From Aquirickettsia sp965229725 (lineage in GTDB: Bacteria > Pseudomonadota > Alphaproteobacteria > Rickettsiales > Midichloriaceae), in the NCBI GenBank assembly GCA_965229725.1, contig OZ245923.1, forward strand, positions 1,054,001 to 1,118,000: DNA of 64,000 bases, given 5' to 3'. Under the pieces are notes generated by a model, which saw only the letters and a list, made by a program, of their open reading frames with translations, did no database searches and was not told the origin of the DNA. A program made the translations under genes and the position numbers. Of the stretch, positions 27,895 to 37,781 are shown piece after piece; within the stretch, counting starts at the first letter, position 1, and every line of letters begins with the position of its first letter.

Positions 27895-30636
27895 TTAATT
27901 ACTATTTGTTCTTAAATACCTCTCTAATGCTGAAACATCCACAACAGCCCTAGTATTTGCCAAGGTTCCTGAATTTGCTATATCTATTGTTATGGGACTA
28001 CTATTTTCCACAGGAATAAATGAAAATTTGGAATTAGCATTTAAAGAATCCTCTGAAAAGGAGTATACTAAATTCAGCACTCCCGTTAGCCTTTCATTAT
28101 TTAATTTTAAATTGATCATTTTAGCTATAGAATTTTTTATGTTTATCGTGCCACTAACATTATCAAATTGAGTTTTTCCATATTTAGAATAATAATCCAA
28201 CCTTTTCAACTTATAATTAAGATTAACCTGCAATTGCGGTATATCAGCCAACTCAACAAGACCCAATCCATTATATTGAATATTTCTGCCTTCAATATTA
28301 ATACTACCAGCTATATTTTGCTTGATTTCTTCTGAATTAGTTCCTTTTGATAAAAAAACTCCAGATGCACTCATATAACCGGAATTATTATCATAATTTA
28401 TCAATTTACTTAATAGCAAGCTAGGATTGATATTTCCTAATCCAATCCCTAATTGCATTGAATATACTGGTCGCAACATAGAAATATTTCCATTGGCCTT
28501 AACCTCTCCATTAAAAGCTTCTGCACTGATGTTATCAAAGTTGATCCCTTGATTTTTAATATCACCTGCCATAACAAAATTATCTAACTCTAAGTTTTTA
28601 AAGTAAAGCTTATCTACATTAAAGCGAAAATTACTATCAAAATTTCTGAGACTATAAAAATTTATATCACTAATTTTTTCTTTATTTTCTCCAACCTTTA
28701 AAAGTTCTTTTTTATATCTTTGGCTAAATTTTTCTTGCGAAGGAAGTAATAAGTGTAAAAATTTATCATGCAGTTCTGTAAAATTAAAATCAGCATCTAT
28801 TAACGGATTTATACCAGGCAAACTGAGAATAAAATGCCCAGAATATTTTCCATATTGATGCTTAATATTTACATGATCTACCTTTAATCTATCTTTGCTA
28901 ATATCTAAATTCACATGTGTGTCTTGAAAAAGTTGTTTTTTAAAAATTAATTTGTCTACTTCTAAAGTAAGATTTTTAAATCCTTTTTGAGTACGTAAAA
29001 AACTCAGATTATTTGTGTTTTGAGCAAATTTTTCTCCTGAATTATCAAAGTCGCTCTTGTAAAGAATATACATCACATCATCAAATTTATCACCGAAGTT
29101 GAAATCATCTAAATTTAAGTTATCAGCTGAGATTTTAGTATATAACTGCATCTTGTTTTTGCCTGGGTAGTTTAGAGCTAAAATATTAGATATAAGTTGG
29201 GTATTTTTTGAAGCAACTTGTGTATGATATAATTGCAATATATATGGCATTAACACAATCTCAGACTTCAGTAAAATGGGTGAATTATTAATTTGCTCTG
29301 AAATTTTATTATTATCTTTCCACTCCATCAAATCCTTTGGACTCTCACTCGCAAAAAGTAAGTGTCCTCTAAAAATAGGTATAGTTGAATTGCTTATAAT
29401 ACCATTCGTAATAAATTTAGTATTACCCGGAAATACCATACTTAAATTATTCACTAAAATTTTTTGATTCTTAGTTGTAATGGAAGGCCAAGAACTAAAT
29501 TCTAATTTAAAATTACTTATAGATTTATCATTTAAAATTATTTTATTAATATCTATATTTGTTGAGGAAGTGATAAACGTAGAAAATCCAAATTCTAGTC
29601 GTTTAGTTAAAAAATCCAATAACTCCATTGAATTGAATTCTGTTTTAGAATCCTTATCATTCTTACCATAATATTTTAAAAATAATTGATCTAAGTTTAA
29701 CTCTTCAATTGAAAGATTCAAATCTAATATTTTAGATTTTCGATGATAATTTATCCCCCCTTTAATATTATTAATACCATCGGAATCTGTTGTAAAATTA
29801 CTCACTCTTAAGCATTCATTATTAAATTCAATATCTGCTTTTATTTTTTTTAAATTTTGCGTATCAACAAATTGTTTGAAATCTGAAAAATTACTTTCTA
29901 CTTTATTGTGAAAATGTATGTTAGCAGTGCCTATTAACTTATCTGCTTTTGCTCCCCTGCTTAATGTCGTATAAAAATGCAGTAAATTATGTTGCAAAGA
30001 TATAACTATGTTATCTGGATTTAAATCTTTATCTAAATCCTCTGATTCAATAAAAAGGGAATATTGTTCCTGATTTTCTGAAAATGTTGAGTTTAAATCC
30101 AAATGGTAGTTACCTGCATTACGAAATATGATATTTAATTTTTCTATTTTTCTTTTAACAAGTGCACTGTCTTTATCAACTAACTCTAGCTCTGCATTTC
30201 TTAAAACTATTTTTGTGGAATCATCACTAGATTTTAATAAAAATTTCCGAAGTATTTCATAATACCCCTGATTTTCTAAATCTAGTACTTTTATCTTTGC
30301 GTCATAAAGAGAGGTGTTATGCAAATCCAATATCTCCTCTTTGTTGAAAATCTTCAATAAATTAATTTTCACTTGAACTTTTGGTATAATGATTTCAGTT
30401 ATCCCATCATCATCAGAATATTTAATATTAGTTATTGAAATTTTAGGAAAAGGAAGAATTTTAATCTTTATATCTCCATTCAATTTAAAATTTATAGAAT
30501 AATCTTGACTAAAGTAGTTTTGAATTTGTGGAAATAAAAAATTAAAATTCCATTGTATTAAAATAATGTGAATCCCCAGCAGCAAAGTTGCAACTATTGA
30601 AAAAATTTTTAATAGTTTCTTTATAATTTTAAACAA
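27895..30636 (-). CDS. AsmA-family envelope protein
   Basis: A 913-residue protein with one N-terminal anchor (about residues 11-28) followed by a long periplasmic region of repeated short strands, typical of AsmA-like proteins that support outer-membrane lipid transport. The conserved AsmA C-terminal region is recognisable in the last 250 residues (for example LAGSINIEGRN-like and NGEVKANGNIS blocks). The frame opens with a TTG at 30636; no ATG lies before the anchor, so TTG is the likely start, and no good ribosome binding site is visible. It is 94 bases upstream of hemJ. Confidence 0.8.
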   Translation of the reverse strand: MFKIIKKLLKIFSIVATLLLGIHIILIQWNFNFLFPQIQNYFSQDYSINFKLNGDIKIKILPFPKISITNIKYSDDDGITEIIIPKVQVKINLLKIFNKEEILDLHNTSLYDAKIKVLDLENQGYYEILRKFLLKSSDDSTKIVLRNAELELVDKDSALVKRKIEKLNIIFRNAGNYHLDLNSTFSENQEQYSLFIESEDLDKDLNPDNIVISLQHNLLHFYTTLSRGAKADKLIGTANIHFHNKVESNFSDFKQFVDTQNLKKIKADIEFNNECLRVSNFTTDSDGINNIKGGINYHRKSKILDLNLSIEELNLDQLFLKYYGKNDKDSKTEFNSMELLDFLTKRLEFGFSTFITSSTNIDINKIILNDKSISNFKLEFSSWPSITTKNQKILVNNLSMVFPGNTKFITNGIISNSTIPIFRGHLLFASESPKDLMEWKDNNKISEQINNSPILLKSEIVLMPYILQLYHTQVASKNTQLISNILALNYPGKNKMQLYTKISADNLNLDDFNFGDKFDDVMYILYKSDFDNSGEKFAQNTNNLSFLRTQKGFKNLTLEVDKLIFKKQLFQDTHVNLDISKDRLKVDHVNIKHQYGKYSGHFILSLPGINPLIDADFNFTELHDKFLHLLLPSQEKFSQRYKKELLKVGENKEKISDINFYSLRNFDSNFRFNVDKLYFKNLELDNFVMAGDIKNQGINFDNISAEAFNGEVKANGNISMLRPVYSMQLGIGLGNINPSLLLSKLINYDNNSGYMSASGVFLSKGTNSEEIKQNIAGSINIEGRNIQYNGLGLVELADIPQLQVNLNYKLKRLDYYSKYGKTQFDNVSGTINIKNSIAKMINLKLNNERLTGVLNLVYSFSEDSLNANSKFSFIPVENSSPITIDIANSGTLANTRAVVDVSALERYLRTNSN

Positions 30637-30725
30637 AATTTTAAATTTTTAATATAAGACTTATAGCTATATTAAATAACATTCTCCCCTTTTGTCTAGT
30701 GAAATGAATAAATACCAACAGTTTA

Positions 30726-30754
30726 TTGATTTAACAAAGTATTATTGATATATA
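30726..30754 (+). promoter_or_regulatory. Probable promoter of tRNA-Trp and ubiE
   Basis: TTGATT (30726-30731), 17 bases, TATATA (30749-30754), ending 19 bases before the tRNA. UbiE begins 27 bases after the tRNA, so both may share this transcript. Confidence 0.5.
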
Positions 30755-30773
30755 CATATTAACACATTAGGAT

Positions 30774-30849
30774 AGGAGTGTAGCTCAACTGGTAGAGCGC
30801 CGGTCTCCAAAACCGGAGGTTGGGGGTTCGAAACCTCTCGCTCCTGCCA
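30774..30849 (+). tRNA. tRNA-Trp (anticodon CCA)
   Basis: A 76-base cloverleaf. The acceptor arm AGGAGTG pairs with CGCTCCT with one G-U pair. The anticodon stem CCGGT/ACCGG encloses CTCCAAA, giving CCA, and the T loop reads GTTCGAA. The 3' CCA is encoded. A CCA anticodon reads UGG and not UGA, which argues against UGA recoding in this genome. Confidence 0.97.
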
Positions 30850-30876
30850 TTTATTAGACAAATCATTTCTATTAAC

Positions 30877-31617
30877 ATGACTGTGAACTTTGGATTTCAA
30901 AAAGTAAAAGAAGAGGAAAAAGAAACTATGGTGCAAGGTGTCTTTTCCAAAGTTGCCGATAAATATGATATAATGAATGACATAATGAGCTTTGGTTTGC
31001 ACAGAAAGTGGAAAGACATTTTTATCAATGAAATTGACAGTTATGCAAATATGACCCTATTAGATTTAGCTGGTGGAACCGGAGATATAGCAAAAAGATT
31101 TATAGATAAGGGGGGAAAAAATGCCATCGTTTCTGACTTAAATAAGGAAATGCTAGATAAAGGTAAGAGCCTGATTAGTAAAAAAATAAACAAAAGGCAT
31201 ATCAAAGACATTAAGTGGACTCATTGTAGTGCAGAAAGTATTCCATATAAAGATAATAACTTTGATTATTGTACAATATCTTTTGGTATTAGAAATGTGA
31301 CACATGTAGAAAATGTTTTAAAGGAAGCCTTAAGAGTATTAAAACCAGGTGGTAAATTTTTGTGCTTAGAATTTTCAAAAGTTGATGATGCCACAATTTC
31401 TAAATTATATGATTTTTATTCCTTTAAAATAATTCCTACTGTTGGATCATTAATCGCCAACTCAAAAGATTCATATCAATATTTAGTGGAAAGCATTAAG
31501 CAATTTCACAATCCATATGAACTAGAAATGATGATGAAGGACATTGGGTATTTCTCTGTTAATTTTAAAAAACTTTTTTTTGGTGTCGTTGCTATTCATA
31601 GCGGATACAAAATATAA
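30877..31617 (+). CDS. ubiE: Ubiquinone/menaquinone biosynthesis C-methyltransferase UbiE
   Basis: A 246-residue S-adenosylmethionine-dependent methyltransferase. VFSKVADKYDIMNDIMSFGLHRKWK (about residues 19-43, first half VFSKVADKYDIMND) is the UbiE signature. The cofactor site is LDLAGGTGDIAKRF (about 62-75), and FGIRNVTHVENVLKEALRVLKPGG is the conserved central block. It methylates the quinone ring in the membrane-associated pathway. The frame could extend back into the tRNA, so I chose the ATG at 30877. Confidence 0.95.
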   Translation: MTVNFGFQKVKEEEKETMVQGVFSKVADKYDIMNDIMSFGLHRKWKDIFINEIDSYANMTLLDLAGGTGDIAKRFIDKGGKNAIVSDLNKEMLDKGKSLISKKINKRHIKDIKWTHCSAESIPYKDNNFDYCTISFGIRNVTHVENVLKEALRVLKPGGKFLCLEFSKVDDATISKLYDFYSFKIIPTVGSLIANSKDSYQYLVESIKQFHNPYELEMMMKDIGYFSVNFKKLFFGVVAIHSGYKI

Positions 31618-32059
31618 ATGATAGTTGCTACCTAAAATTTAAAGCTATAGGATATTATAATGCCCATCTTTCTATGTAGTGCGCCCAATGTATCGGAGCA
31701 AAATTGATTTTAAAAAGAATGCCAATTTCTTGACGAAACCCTATCAGATCTTATAGCCAAATCAATATAAGGGAGTTATACTGCAGGAATAGAGAATATA
31801 TAAAGAATTAAAAATGTTATTATTACATATGGAAAATATTGTTAATTAAAGAGAAAGAGAAGCTGATAGAAAAGTTTTTAGACTAGTAACCAATAACAAC
31901 ACTAATGATGAACAATAAAAAGTGTTATATTTATTTTAATGTGTAAATCTTAATTATTTTAAATACTATGAAATACATAAATGCCTTAAAACTAACAGCA
32001 TTTAATTATAGACTAGATATTAGAACTGAACATATTATTTATTGTGGTTTTTAACAATC
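31618..32059. other. Gap without recognisable genes
   Basis: About 440 A/T-rich bases between ubiE and cutA. I read all frames and found only short, stop-filled stretches, and no RNA motif or clear terminator. It may be old decayed DNA. Confidence 0.5.
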
Positions 32060-32380
32060 ATGGCCAACTTAATTTTAATTTATGTGACTTGTGTCAGTAA
32101 AAAAGAGGCAAAACTGATTGCTAGAAATTTGATAGAAGATAAGCTAATTGCTTGTGCTAATATTGTCGACAATATTGAATCTATTTATTCCTATAATGGA
32201 GAAATTTATAATGATAATGAGACTTTGCTTTTACTTAAAACTAAACATAATTTATTTGAAAAAGTAAAAAGTACAATCCTGAGATTACACAGCTACGACA
32301 CTCCTTGCATAATAATGCTTGATATCAAAAATGCTAATTTTGATTTTGCTGACTGGATTGCTTTATCTGTTCAAAAATAA
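32060..32380 (+). CDS. cutA: Divalent-cation tolerance protein CutA
   Basis: A 106-residue protein of the trimeric CutA1 family. Family features are ILIYVTCVSKKEAKLIARNLIEDKLIACANIV at the N-terminus (first half visible as YVTCVSKKEAKLIAR), SIYSYNGEI, LLLLKTKH and HSYDTPCIIML near the end. The role in metal tolerance is not settled in general. The ATG at 32060 gives the usual family length; an upstream TTG at 32042 would add six residues. Confidence 0.93.
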   Translation: MANLILIYVTCVSKKEAKLIARNLIEDKLIACANIVDNIESIYSYNGEIYNDNETLLLLKTKHNLFEKVKSTILRLHSYDTPCIIMLDIKNANFDFADWIALSVQK

Positions 32381-32490
32381 GGTAGCAGTTGCTTTAGCTC
32401 ATGTTTCTCTATATATCGAGTTAAAAGAAATTATTTTATAGCTCATGCTTTGGAATTGACAAATAAAAGAATGGCCTAATTTTGCTTTGG

Positions 32491-32660
32491 TTACAAGGAA
32501 AAATTATTTGCAAATTCAGAAGTTAACTTGCAATCTAGTTTATCTGTTTTAGCTAGCAGACTAATAGCTTTTGCATAATTCCTAACCTTGCTTGGGTGAA
32601 CTGTGATAAACTGGATTCCTTTTTTAATAGCTTTTTTATTGTATGAGTTCGGAGGTTTAG
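32491..32660 (-). pseudogene. Remnant of an IS110-family transposase
   Basis: The minus strand encodes about 55 residues ending at a TAA at 32491. They include GIQFITVHPSKVRNYAKAIS followed by LLAKTDKLDCKLTSEFA. This matches the end of the IS110 DEDD catalytic domain (P-x-KVR-x-FAKA...AKTD-x-x-DA), although the usual DA pair reads DC. No other part of the element or its ends is visible within the surrounding 350 bases, so it is a small relic. It was too short and lacks a start, so it is easily missed. Confidence 0.7.
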
Positions 32661-32739
32661 AAACATATTATAGCTATGAACCTTTTTAGAAGACTTAGTT
32701 AGTCTTTTATATTGCGTAACGACTATATATTCGAGAAAA

Positions 32740-32816
<77 letters not shown>

Positions 32817-32834
32817 ATTCACAAAATTATTCTA

Positions 32835-33083
32835 TTAAATTACAGAGATATATGTACGATTTTTCTTTCCAGAAGAAAAACTTACTCTTCCAGAAGTTAT
32901 GGCAAAAATTGTATGATCTTTACCAATCCCTACATTGTTACCAGGATGAAATTTAGTTCCACGTTGACGAACTATTATATTGCCGGGAATTACAACTTCG
33001 CCACCGAATTTTTTGAGGCCTAATCTTTTGCTATGAGAATCTCTTCCATTTTTGGAACTACCACCAGCTTTTTTGGTTGCCAT
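32835..33083 (-). CDS. rpmA: 50S ribosomal protein L27
   Basis: 82 residues starting MATKKAGGSSKNGRDSHSKR, the L27 hallmark whose N-terminus reaches the peptidyl-transferase centre. GGEVVIPGNIIVRQRGTKFHPG (first half GGEVVIPGNIIVRQRGT) is the conserved core. It follows rplU by one base, the universal L21-L27 order. Confidence 0.98.
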   Translation of the reverse strand: MATKKAGGSSKNGRDSHSKRLGLKKFGGEVVIPGNIIVRQRGTKFHPGNNVGIGKDHTIFAITSGRVSFSSGKKNRTYISVI

Positions 33084-33084
33084 A

Positions 33085-33408
33085 CTATTTTTCCTCTATT
33101 TTAGTTATCCTTAAAACAGTCACATTTTGTCTGTGACCCTTCTTTCTTCTGTAATTTTGGCGCCTTTTTTTCTTAAAGACAATAATTTTCTTGTCCTTCA
33201 TTTGCTCTAGAACTTCAGCCCTAACCTTAGCTGATTCAAGAAAGGGTTCTCCCAGTTTTATTGCATCACCTTTACTATTGTTATATAATGCAAGAACCTT
33301 AGTAAAACTTACTTCTTCTCCAAGCTCTCCATCTAGTTTGTCTATCTTGATGACATCTCCTGCCTTAACGTGATACTGTTTACCACCTGTTTCAATTACA
33401 GCTAACAT
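33085..33408 (-). CDS. rplU: 50S ribosomal protein L21
   Basis: 107 residues beginning MLAVIETGGKQYHVKAGD, with the basic C-terminal block KKRRQNYRRKKGHRQ that binds 23S rRNA. Length is normal. First gene of rplU-rpmA-tRNA-Ile. Confidence 0.98.
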   Translation of the reverse strand: MLAVIETGGKQYHVKAGDVIKIDKLDGELGEEVSFTKVLALYNNSKGDAIKLGEPFLESAKVRAEVLEQMKDKKIIVFKKKRRQNYRRKKGHRQNVTVLRITKIEEK

Positions 33409-33438
33409 TTGCTTATTCTGTCTTCAGTTAAAGTCATA

Positions 33439-33467
33439 TTTCTAATCTCATATGTTAAAAAAGTCAA
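33439..33467 (-). promoter_or_regulatory. Probable promoter of rplU-rpmA-tRNA-Ile
   Basis: On the minus strand TTGACT (33462-33467), 17 bases, TAGAAA (33439-33444), about 30 bases before the rplU start. Confidence 0.5.
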
Positions 33468-33523
33468 TTAAAATAACAATTTATCTGTCATAATATAGAG
33501 TAGCAATTTACTGCCATACATTA

Positions 33524-33913
33524 TTATTTATCATTATTCGAAAAATATTGTGCCAAGTAGTTATAAAAATCTTTTTCATTTGCATCACTAGAGCTGTCTA
33601 TTTTTCTGTTAATAAATTCTCTTTCCAATTTTTTTGCACTCATAATATTCATAGCATACTCACTATTAACCTCACATATATTAGTACTATTATCAAAGCG
33701 TAAAAATGATTCAGATATAATGAAAATAGGGATAAAGTTTGTCTTTTTATTTATTGATATAACCCCTGTTTTTAATAGGCTGATATAATTTTCATGATTT
33801 GGTAATAGTTCAAGAACTCCAAATTCCCCAGGTAAGGATATACTATCATGATAGGAATCCTCAATACCTCCCTCAGGCGTTATTATTTTTAGATTAATTT
33901 TAGCTTTAGACAT
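33524..33913 (-). CDS. atpC: ATP synthase F1 epsilon subunit
   Basis: 129 residues. The N-terminal beta-sandwich is clear (LKIITPEGGIEDSYHDSISLPGEFGVLELLPNHENY; start LKIITPEGG, core LPGEFGVLELLPNH). The C-terminal helical part is short and diverged. It forms part of the rotating stalk. Last gene of atpHAGDC. Confidence 0.95.
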   Translation of the reverse strand: MSKAKINLKIITPEGGIEDSYHDSISLPGEFGVLELLPNHENYISLLKTGVISINKKTNFIPIFIISESFLRFDNSTNICEVNSEYAMNIMSAKKLEREFINRKIDSSSDANEKDFYNYLAQYFSNNDK

Positions 33914-33923
33914 ATTTTATAGC

Positions 33924-35330
33924 TTACTCTAAGTTCTTTGCTTTTTCTAAGGCTTCTTCAATGCTACCAACCATATAAAACGCCATCTCCGGAATATCAT
34001 CATATTTACCCTCAACTATATCTTTAAATCCTTTAATAGTATCTTGCAAAGCAACAAATTTTCCTGGAGAACCAGTAAAAATCTCTGCAACATGAAATGG
34101 TTGAGATAGAAATTTTTGAATTTTTCTAGCTCTCGACACAATCAATTTATCACTTTCAGAAAGCTCATCCATCCCTAAAATTGCTATTATATCTTGTAGC
34201 GACTTATATGTTTGTAGCGTCTTTTGAACCGCTCTGGCAACTTTATAATGCTCCTCGCCTACTATGTCCTTAGATAATGCTTGGGATGTACTATCTAACG
34301 GATCAATTGCAGGATATATTCCTTGTTCTGCAATTTGCCTATTTAATACAGTGGTTGCATCAAGGTGAGAAAATGATGTAGCTGGAGCTGGATCTGTTAA
34401 ATCATCAGCTGGAACATATACTGCTTGCACTGAAGTTATTGAACCGGTTTTTGTCGAGGTAATTCTCTCCTGAAGATCTGCCATTTCAGTCGCAAGGGTT
34501 GGTTGATAACCAACTGCAGATGGTATTCTTCCAAGTAATGCAGAAATTTCAGCACCAGCCTGAGTAAATCTAAAAATATTGTCTACAAAAAACAATACAT
34601 CTTGCTGCTCTTGATCTCTAAAGTACTCAGCAATTGAAAGACCAGTTAATCCCACTCTTAACCTCGCACCGGGTGGCTCATTCATCTGCCCATAAACTAA
34701 GCTTACTTTTGAATTGGTAATATTTTTTTCATCAATAACTTTGGAATCAATCATTTCATGATATAGATCATTACCCTCTCTTGTTCTTTCACCAACACCT
34801 GCAAAAACTGAATAGCCACCATGCGCTTTGGCTATATTGTTGATTAACTCCATTATCAGCACTGTTTTTCCAACACCCGCACCTCCGAATAAACCAATCT
34901 TGCCACCTTTTATATATGGAGCCAACAAATCAACAACTTTTATCCCTGTTGTTAAAATTTCTGTCTCTGTTGATAAAGATTCAAGCGCTGGAGATTTTTT
35001 ATGAATTGATGCATAATTTTCGCTTTCTATTTTTCCTTTTTGATCAATTGGATTGCCGACAACATCCATGATTCTTCCAAGCGTCCCTTTCCCAACTGGC
35101 ACTGTTATTGATTTGCCAGTATCCACAACTTCATCGCCTCTCTTTAATCCATCAGTTAAATCCATTGCAATTGCCCTGATCACACCATCTCCAATATGCT
35201 GCACTACCTCAAAAACAATTTCTCTGCTTTTATCTTTATATTTTAGAGCATTGAGAATATTAGGCATTTCACCTTCAAATTTAATATCTACTACTGCACC
35301 AAAAATTTGCGATATTTTTCCTTTGTTCAT
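33924..35330 (-). CDS. atpD: ATP synthase F1 beta subunit
   Basis: About 468 residues. Walker A is GGAGVGKTVLI (about 150-160), the catalytic Glu lies in GERTREGNDLY, and Walker B is in VLFFVDNIFRFTQ. It carries the catalytic sites of the F1 ATPase on the inner membrane. The frame could begin at a TTG at 35348, but the ATG at 35330 (MNKGKISQIFGAVVDIKF) matches the family's normal start. Confidence 0.98.
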   Translation of the reverse strand: MNKGKISQIFGAVVDIKFEGEMPNILNALKYKDKSREIVFEVVQHIGDGVIRAIAMDLTDGLKRGDEVVDTGKSITVPVGKGTLGRIMDVVGNPIDQKGKIESENYASIHKKSPALESLSTETEILTTGIKVVDLLAPYIKGGKIGLFGGAGVGKTVLIMELINNIAKAHGGYSVFAGVGERTREGNDLYHEMIDSKVIDEKNITNSKVSLVYGQMNEPPGARLRVGLTGLSIAEYFRDQEQQDVLFFVDNIFRFTQAGAEISALLGRIPSAVGYQPTLATEMADLQERITSTKTGSITSVQAVYVPADDLTDPAPATSFSHLDATTVLNRQIAEQGIYPAIDPLDSTSQALSKDIVGEEHYKVARAVQKTLQTYKSLQDIIAILGMDELSESDKLIVSRARKIQKFLSQPFHVAEIFTGSPGKFVALQDTIKGFKDIVEGKYDDIPEMAFYMVGSIEEALEKAKNLE

Positions 35331-35359
35331 ATATGTGTTACCATCCAAATTATTTATAT

Positions 35360-36247
35360 TCAGTTAGTTGCCTCTGCCCCAGAAATAATTTCAATTAACT
35401 CTTTCGTGATAATAGCTTGTCTACTCCTGTTATAAAGCAAATTCAACTCTTTAAGCATTTTGTCAGAATTTTTCGTTGCACTATCCATTGCTAGCATCCT
35501 TGCTGAATGTTCGCAAGTTAAACTATTAGAACATGCATACAGGACTGTGGCATTAATATAATTTTGAATCAATTTTTCCAAAATGGTTTCTAAATTATTG
35601 TCAAATTCAAAGATCTCTTTATCTGATTTTGAAAAACAACTAAGATTTTCTATTTCATCAATTTGCAGGGGTAATAGTTTAATGTCTTCAACTTGTTGAT
35701 GTAAAACAGATTCAAATTTTGTATACACTATTCTGCATTCGCTAAATTTTCCATTTAAAAAAGCATTCCTAATCTCTCTACTAAGCAAAGCTGATGCATT
35801 ATAGGAAATTTTTTTATTATTTTTCCTAAAAAATGGCATGCTTTTTTCAATATTTTCTTTGTGATGAGCTTGCATGTATTGAGAAATCTTATTACCAACG
35901 CAGAAAATTTTAGCATTTTTATTCACCTGCAATTCTGAAGTAATATAGCTAGTTATTTTTGAATTAAATGAACCACACAGCCCTTTATCTGAACCGAAAA
36001 CAATAAACAGCACATTTGATTCTTTTTTATTCTGAAATAATGAAATATATCGCCTAAAAAGCTCCGGATTTTTGTTATTTACATCAATTAAAAGTCTTTG
36101 AAATCCTTTTAAATAAGCATCAGAACTACCTATACTACTTTGCACACTCCTCAAGCCAGATGCGGAAACTATCTTCATTGCCTGTGTAATCTTTTTGGTA
36201 GAATTTATTCCTTTTATCCTAGTTTTTATATGTTTTAGTGATGGCAT
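35360..36247 (-). CDS. atpG: ATP synthase F1 gamma subunit
   Basis: 295 residues, the central rotor shaft. The N-terminus MPSLKHIKTRIKGINSTKKITQAMKIVSA (first part IKTRIKGINSTKKITQAM) and GSDKGLCGSFN in the middle are typical. The C-terminal ARMLAMDSATKNSDKML block is the usual coiled-coil partner. Confidence 0.97.
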   Translation of the reverse strand: MPSLKHIKTRIKGINSTKKITQAMKIVSASGLRSVQSSIGSSDAYLKGFQRLLIDVNNKNPELFRRYISLFQNKKESNVLFIVFGSDKGLCGSFNSKITSYITSELQVNKNAKIFCVGNKISQYMQAHHKENIEKSMPFFRKNNKKISYNASALLSREIRNAFLNGKFSECRIVYTKFESVLHQQVEDIKLLPLQIDEIENLSCFSKSDKEIFEFDNNLETILEKLIQNYINATVLYACSNSLTCEHSARMLAMDSATKNSDKMLKELNLLYNRSRQAIITKELIEIISGAEATN

Positions 36248-36250
36248 ATT

Positions 36251-37774
36251 TTAGGAGTATAGTTTTACAAATTGATTTAAATATTCTGCAAGCTCGTTGT
36301 GAATTTCTTCAGAAAGTTTCTTTTCTTTTCTAATTTTTTTCATAAGATCTTTTTTGTCCTTTTTAATTTGGAAAAGCAATTTATTTTCAAAATCACCAAT
36401 GCTTTGCAAGTCCACTTCTTTTAAGAACCCCTTAACTGCTGCAAATATTGAAATCACTTGCTCCTCTATTTGCAAAGGGGTATATAGAGGTTGTTTTAAT
36501 AATTCAGTGAGCTTATCACCTCTTTCAAGCAAACTTCTTGTTGATGAATCCAAATCAGAGGCAAATTGAGAAAAAGATTGCATTTCTCTGTATTGAGCTA
36601 GATCAAGTTTCATGGTCCCTGCAACTTTTTTCATTGCATTAATCTGAGCTGCCGATCCAACTCTACTAACAGATAATCCTATGTTAATAGCTGGCTTTAT
36701 CCCTTTATAAAATAATTCTGTTTCTAAAAAAATTTGTCCATCTGTGATTGATATTGCATTTGTAGGTATATATGCAGAAACATCTCCTGCATGAGTCTCT
36801 ATGATTGGCAATGCTGTCAAAGAACCAGACCCCATCTCATCTGAAAGTTTTGCAGCTCTTTCTAAGAGCCTCGAATGAACATAAAAAATATCACCAGGAT
36901 ATGCTTCCCTCCCAGGAGGTCTTCTTAATAAAAGTGACATTTGACGATAACAAACAGCATGTTTACTTAAATCATCGTAAATAACAAGTGCATGCATCCC
37001 ATTATCTCTAAAAAATTCTCCCATTGTGCATCCCACATATGGCGCATAAAATTGCAGTGGTGCTGGATCAGATGCTGAAGCTACTACAACAATTGTATAC
37101 TCTAATGCCCCAGATTCCTCTAACTTTTTAACAATTTTAGCAACTGAAGAATTTTTTTGACCAATCGCTACATATATACAATATAATTTTTCACTTTCAT
37201 TATTTGATTTATTTATTTTTTTTTGATTCAATATGGTATCAATCGCTATAGCAGTTTTTCCAACTTGCCTATCTCCAATGATCAATTCACGCTGCCCTCT
37301 ACCTATCGGTATTAAACTATCAATGGCTTTTATTCCTGTTTGGACAGGTTCATGAACAGATTTTCTATCAATAATTCCTGGAGCCTTTACATCAGCTTTT
37401 TTATAAACAACATCCTTAAGCTCCCCTTTATTATCAAGTGGATTTCCAAATACATCAACAACTCTACCCAATAAACTTTTTCCAGTTGGAACTTTAAAAA
37501 ATTGCTTCTCTCTCTTTATAACTTGACCTTCCTTGATATTTTTATCGTCACCCAATATAACAATTCCAACATTATCTTCTTCTATATTAAAGACAATACC
37601 TTGAGTACCGTTTTCAAATTGCACTATTTCGTTGAATTCAACATTATCAAGTCCGTATGCAATTGCAATACCATCAAAAACTTTTACAACTTGTCCTACT
37701 TCTTCAAATTCTATTTTCTGATCTATACTAGCAATCTCATTTTTTAATACATCAACTATTTCGGAAGCTCTCAT
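36251..37774 (-). CDS. atpA: ATP synthase F1 alpha subunit
   Basis: 507 residues. The nucleotide-binding loop GDRQVGKTAIAID lies near 168-180, with the arginine-finger region in the later PAINIGLSVSRVGSAAQ block. It holds the non-catalytic nucleotide sites. Length is typical. It is 3 bases from atpG and 7 bases after atpH. Confidence 0.98.
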   Translation of the reverse strand: MRASEIVDVLKNEIASIDQKIEFEEVGQVVKVFDGIAIAYGLDNVEFNEIVQFENGTQGIVFNIEEDNVGIVILGDDKNIKEGQVIKREKQFFKVPTGKSLLGRVVDVFGNPLDNKGELKDVVYKKADVKAPGIIDRKSVHEPVQTGIKAIDSLIPIGRGQRELIIGDRQVGKTAIAIDTILNQKKINKSNNESEKLYCIYVAIGQKNSSVAKIVKKLEESGALEYTIVVVASASDPAPLQFYAPYVGCTMGEFFRDNGMHALVIYDDLSKHAVCYRQMSLLLRRPPGREAYPGDIFYVHSRLLERAAKLSDEMGSGSLTALPIIETHAGDVSAYIPTNAISITDGQIFLETELFYKGIKPAINIGLSVSRVGSAAQINAMKKVAGTMKLDLAQYREMQSFSQFASDLDSSTRSLLERGDKLTELLKQPLYTPLQIEEQVISIFAAVKGFLKEVDLQSIGDFENKLLFQIKKDKKDLMKKIRKEKKLSEEIHNELAEYLNQFVKLYS

Positions 37775-37781
37775 ACATTAC

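Noticed and set aside
30742..31002. A frame running over tRNA-Trp and the start of ubiE on the minus strand.
   Set aside because: It is antisense to the tRNA and ubiE and has no family features.
31618..32059. A hidden gene or element remnant in the gap before cutA.
   Set aside because: All frames are short and stop-filled, and none resembles a protein family or RNA that I know.
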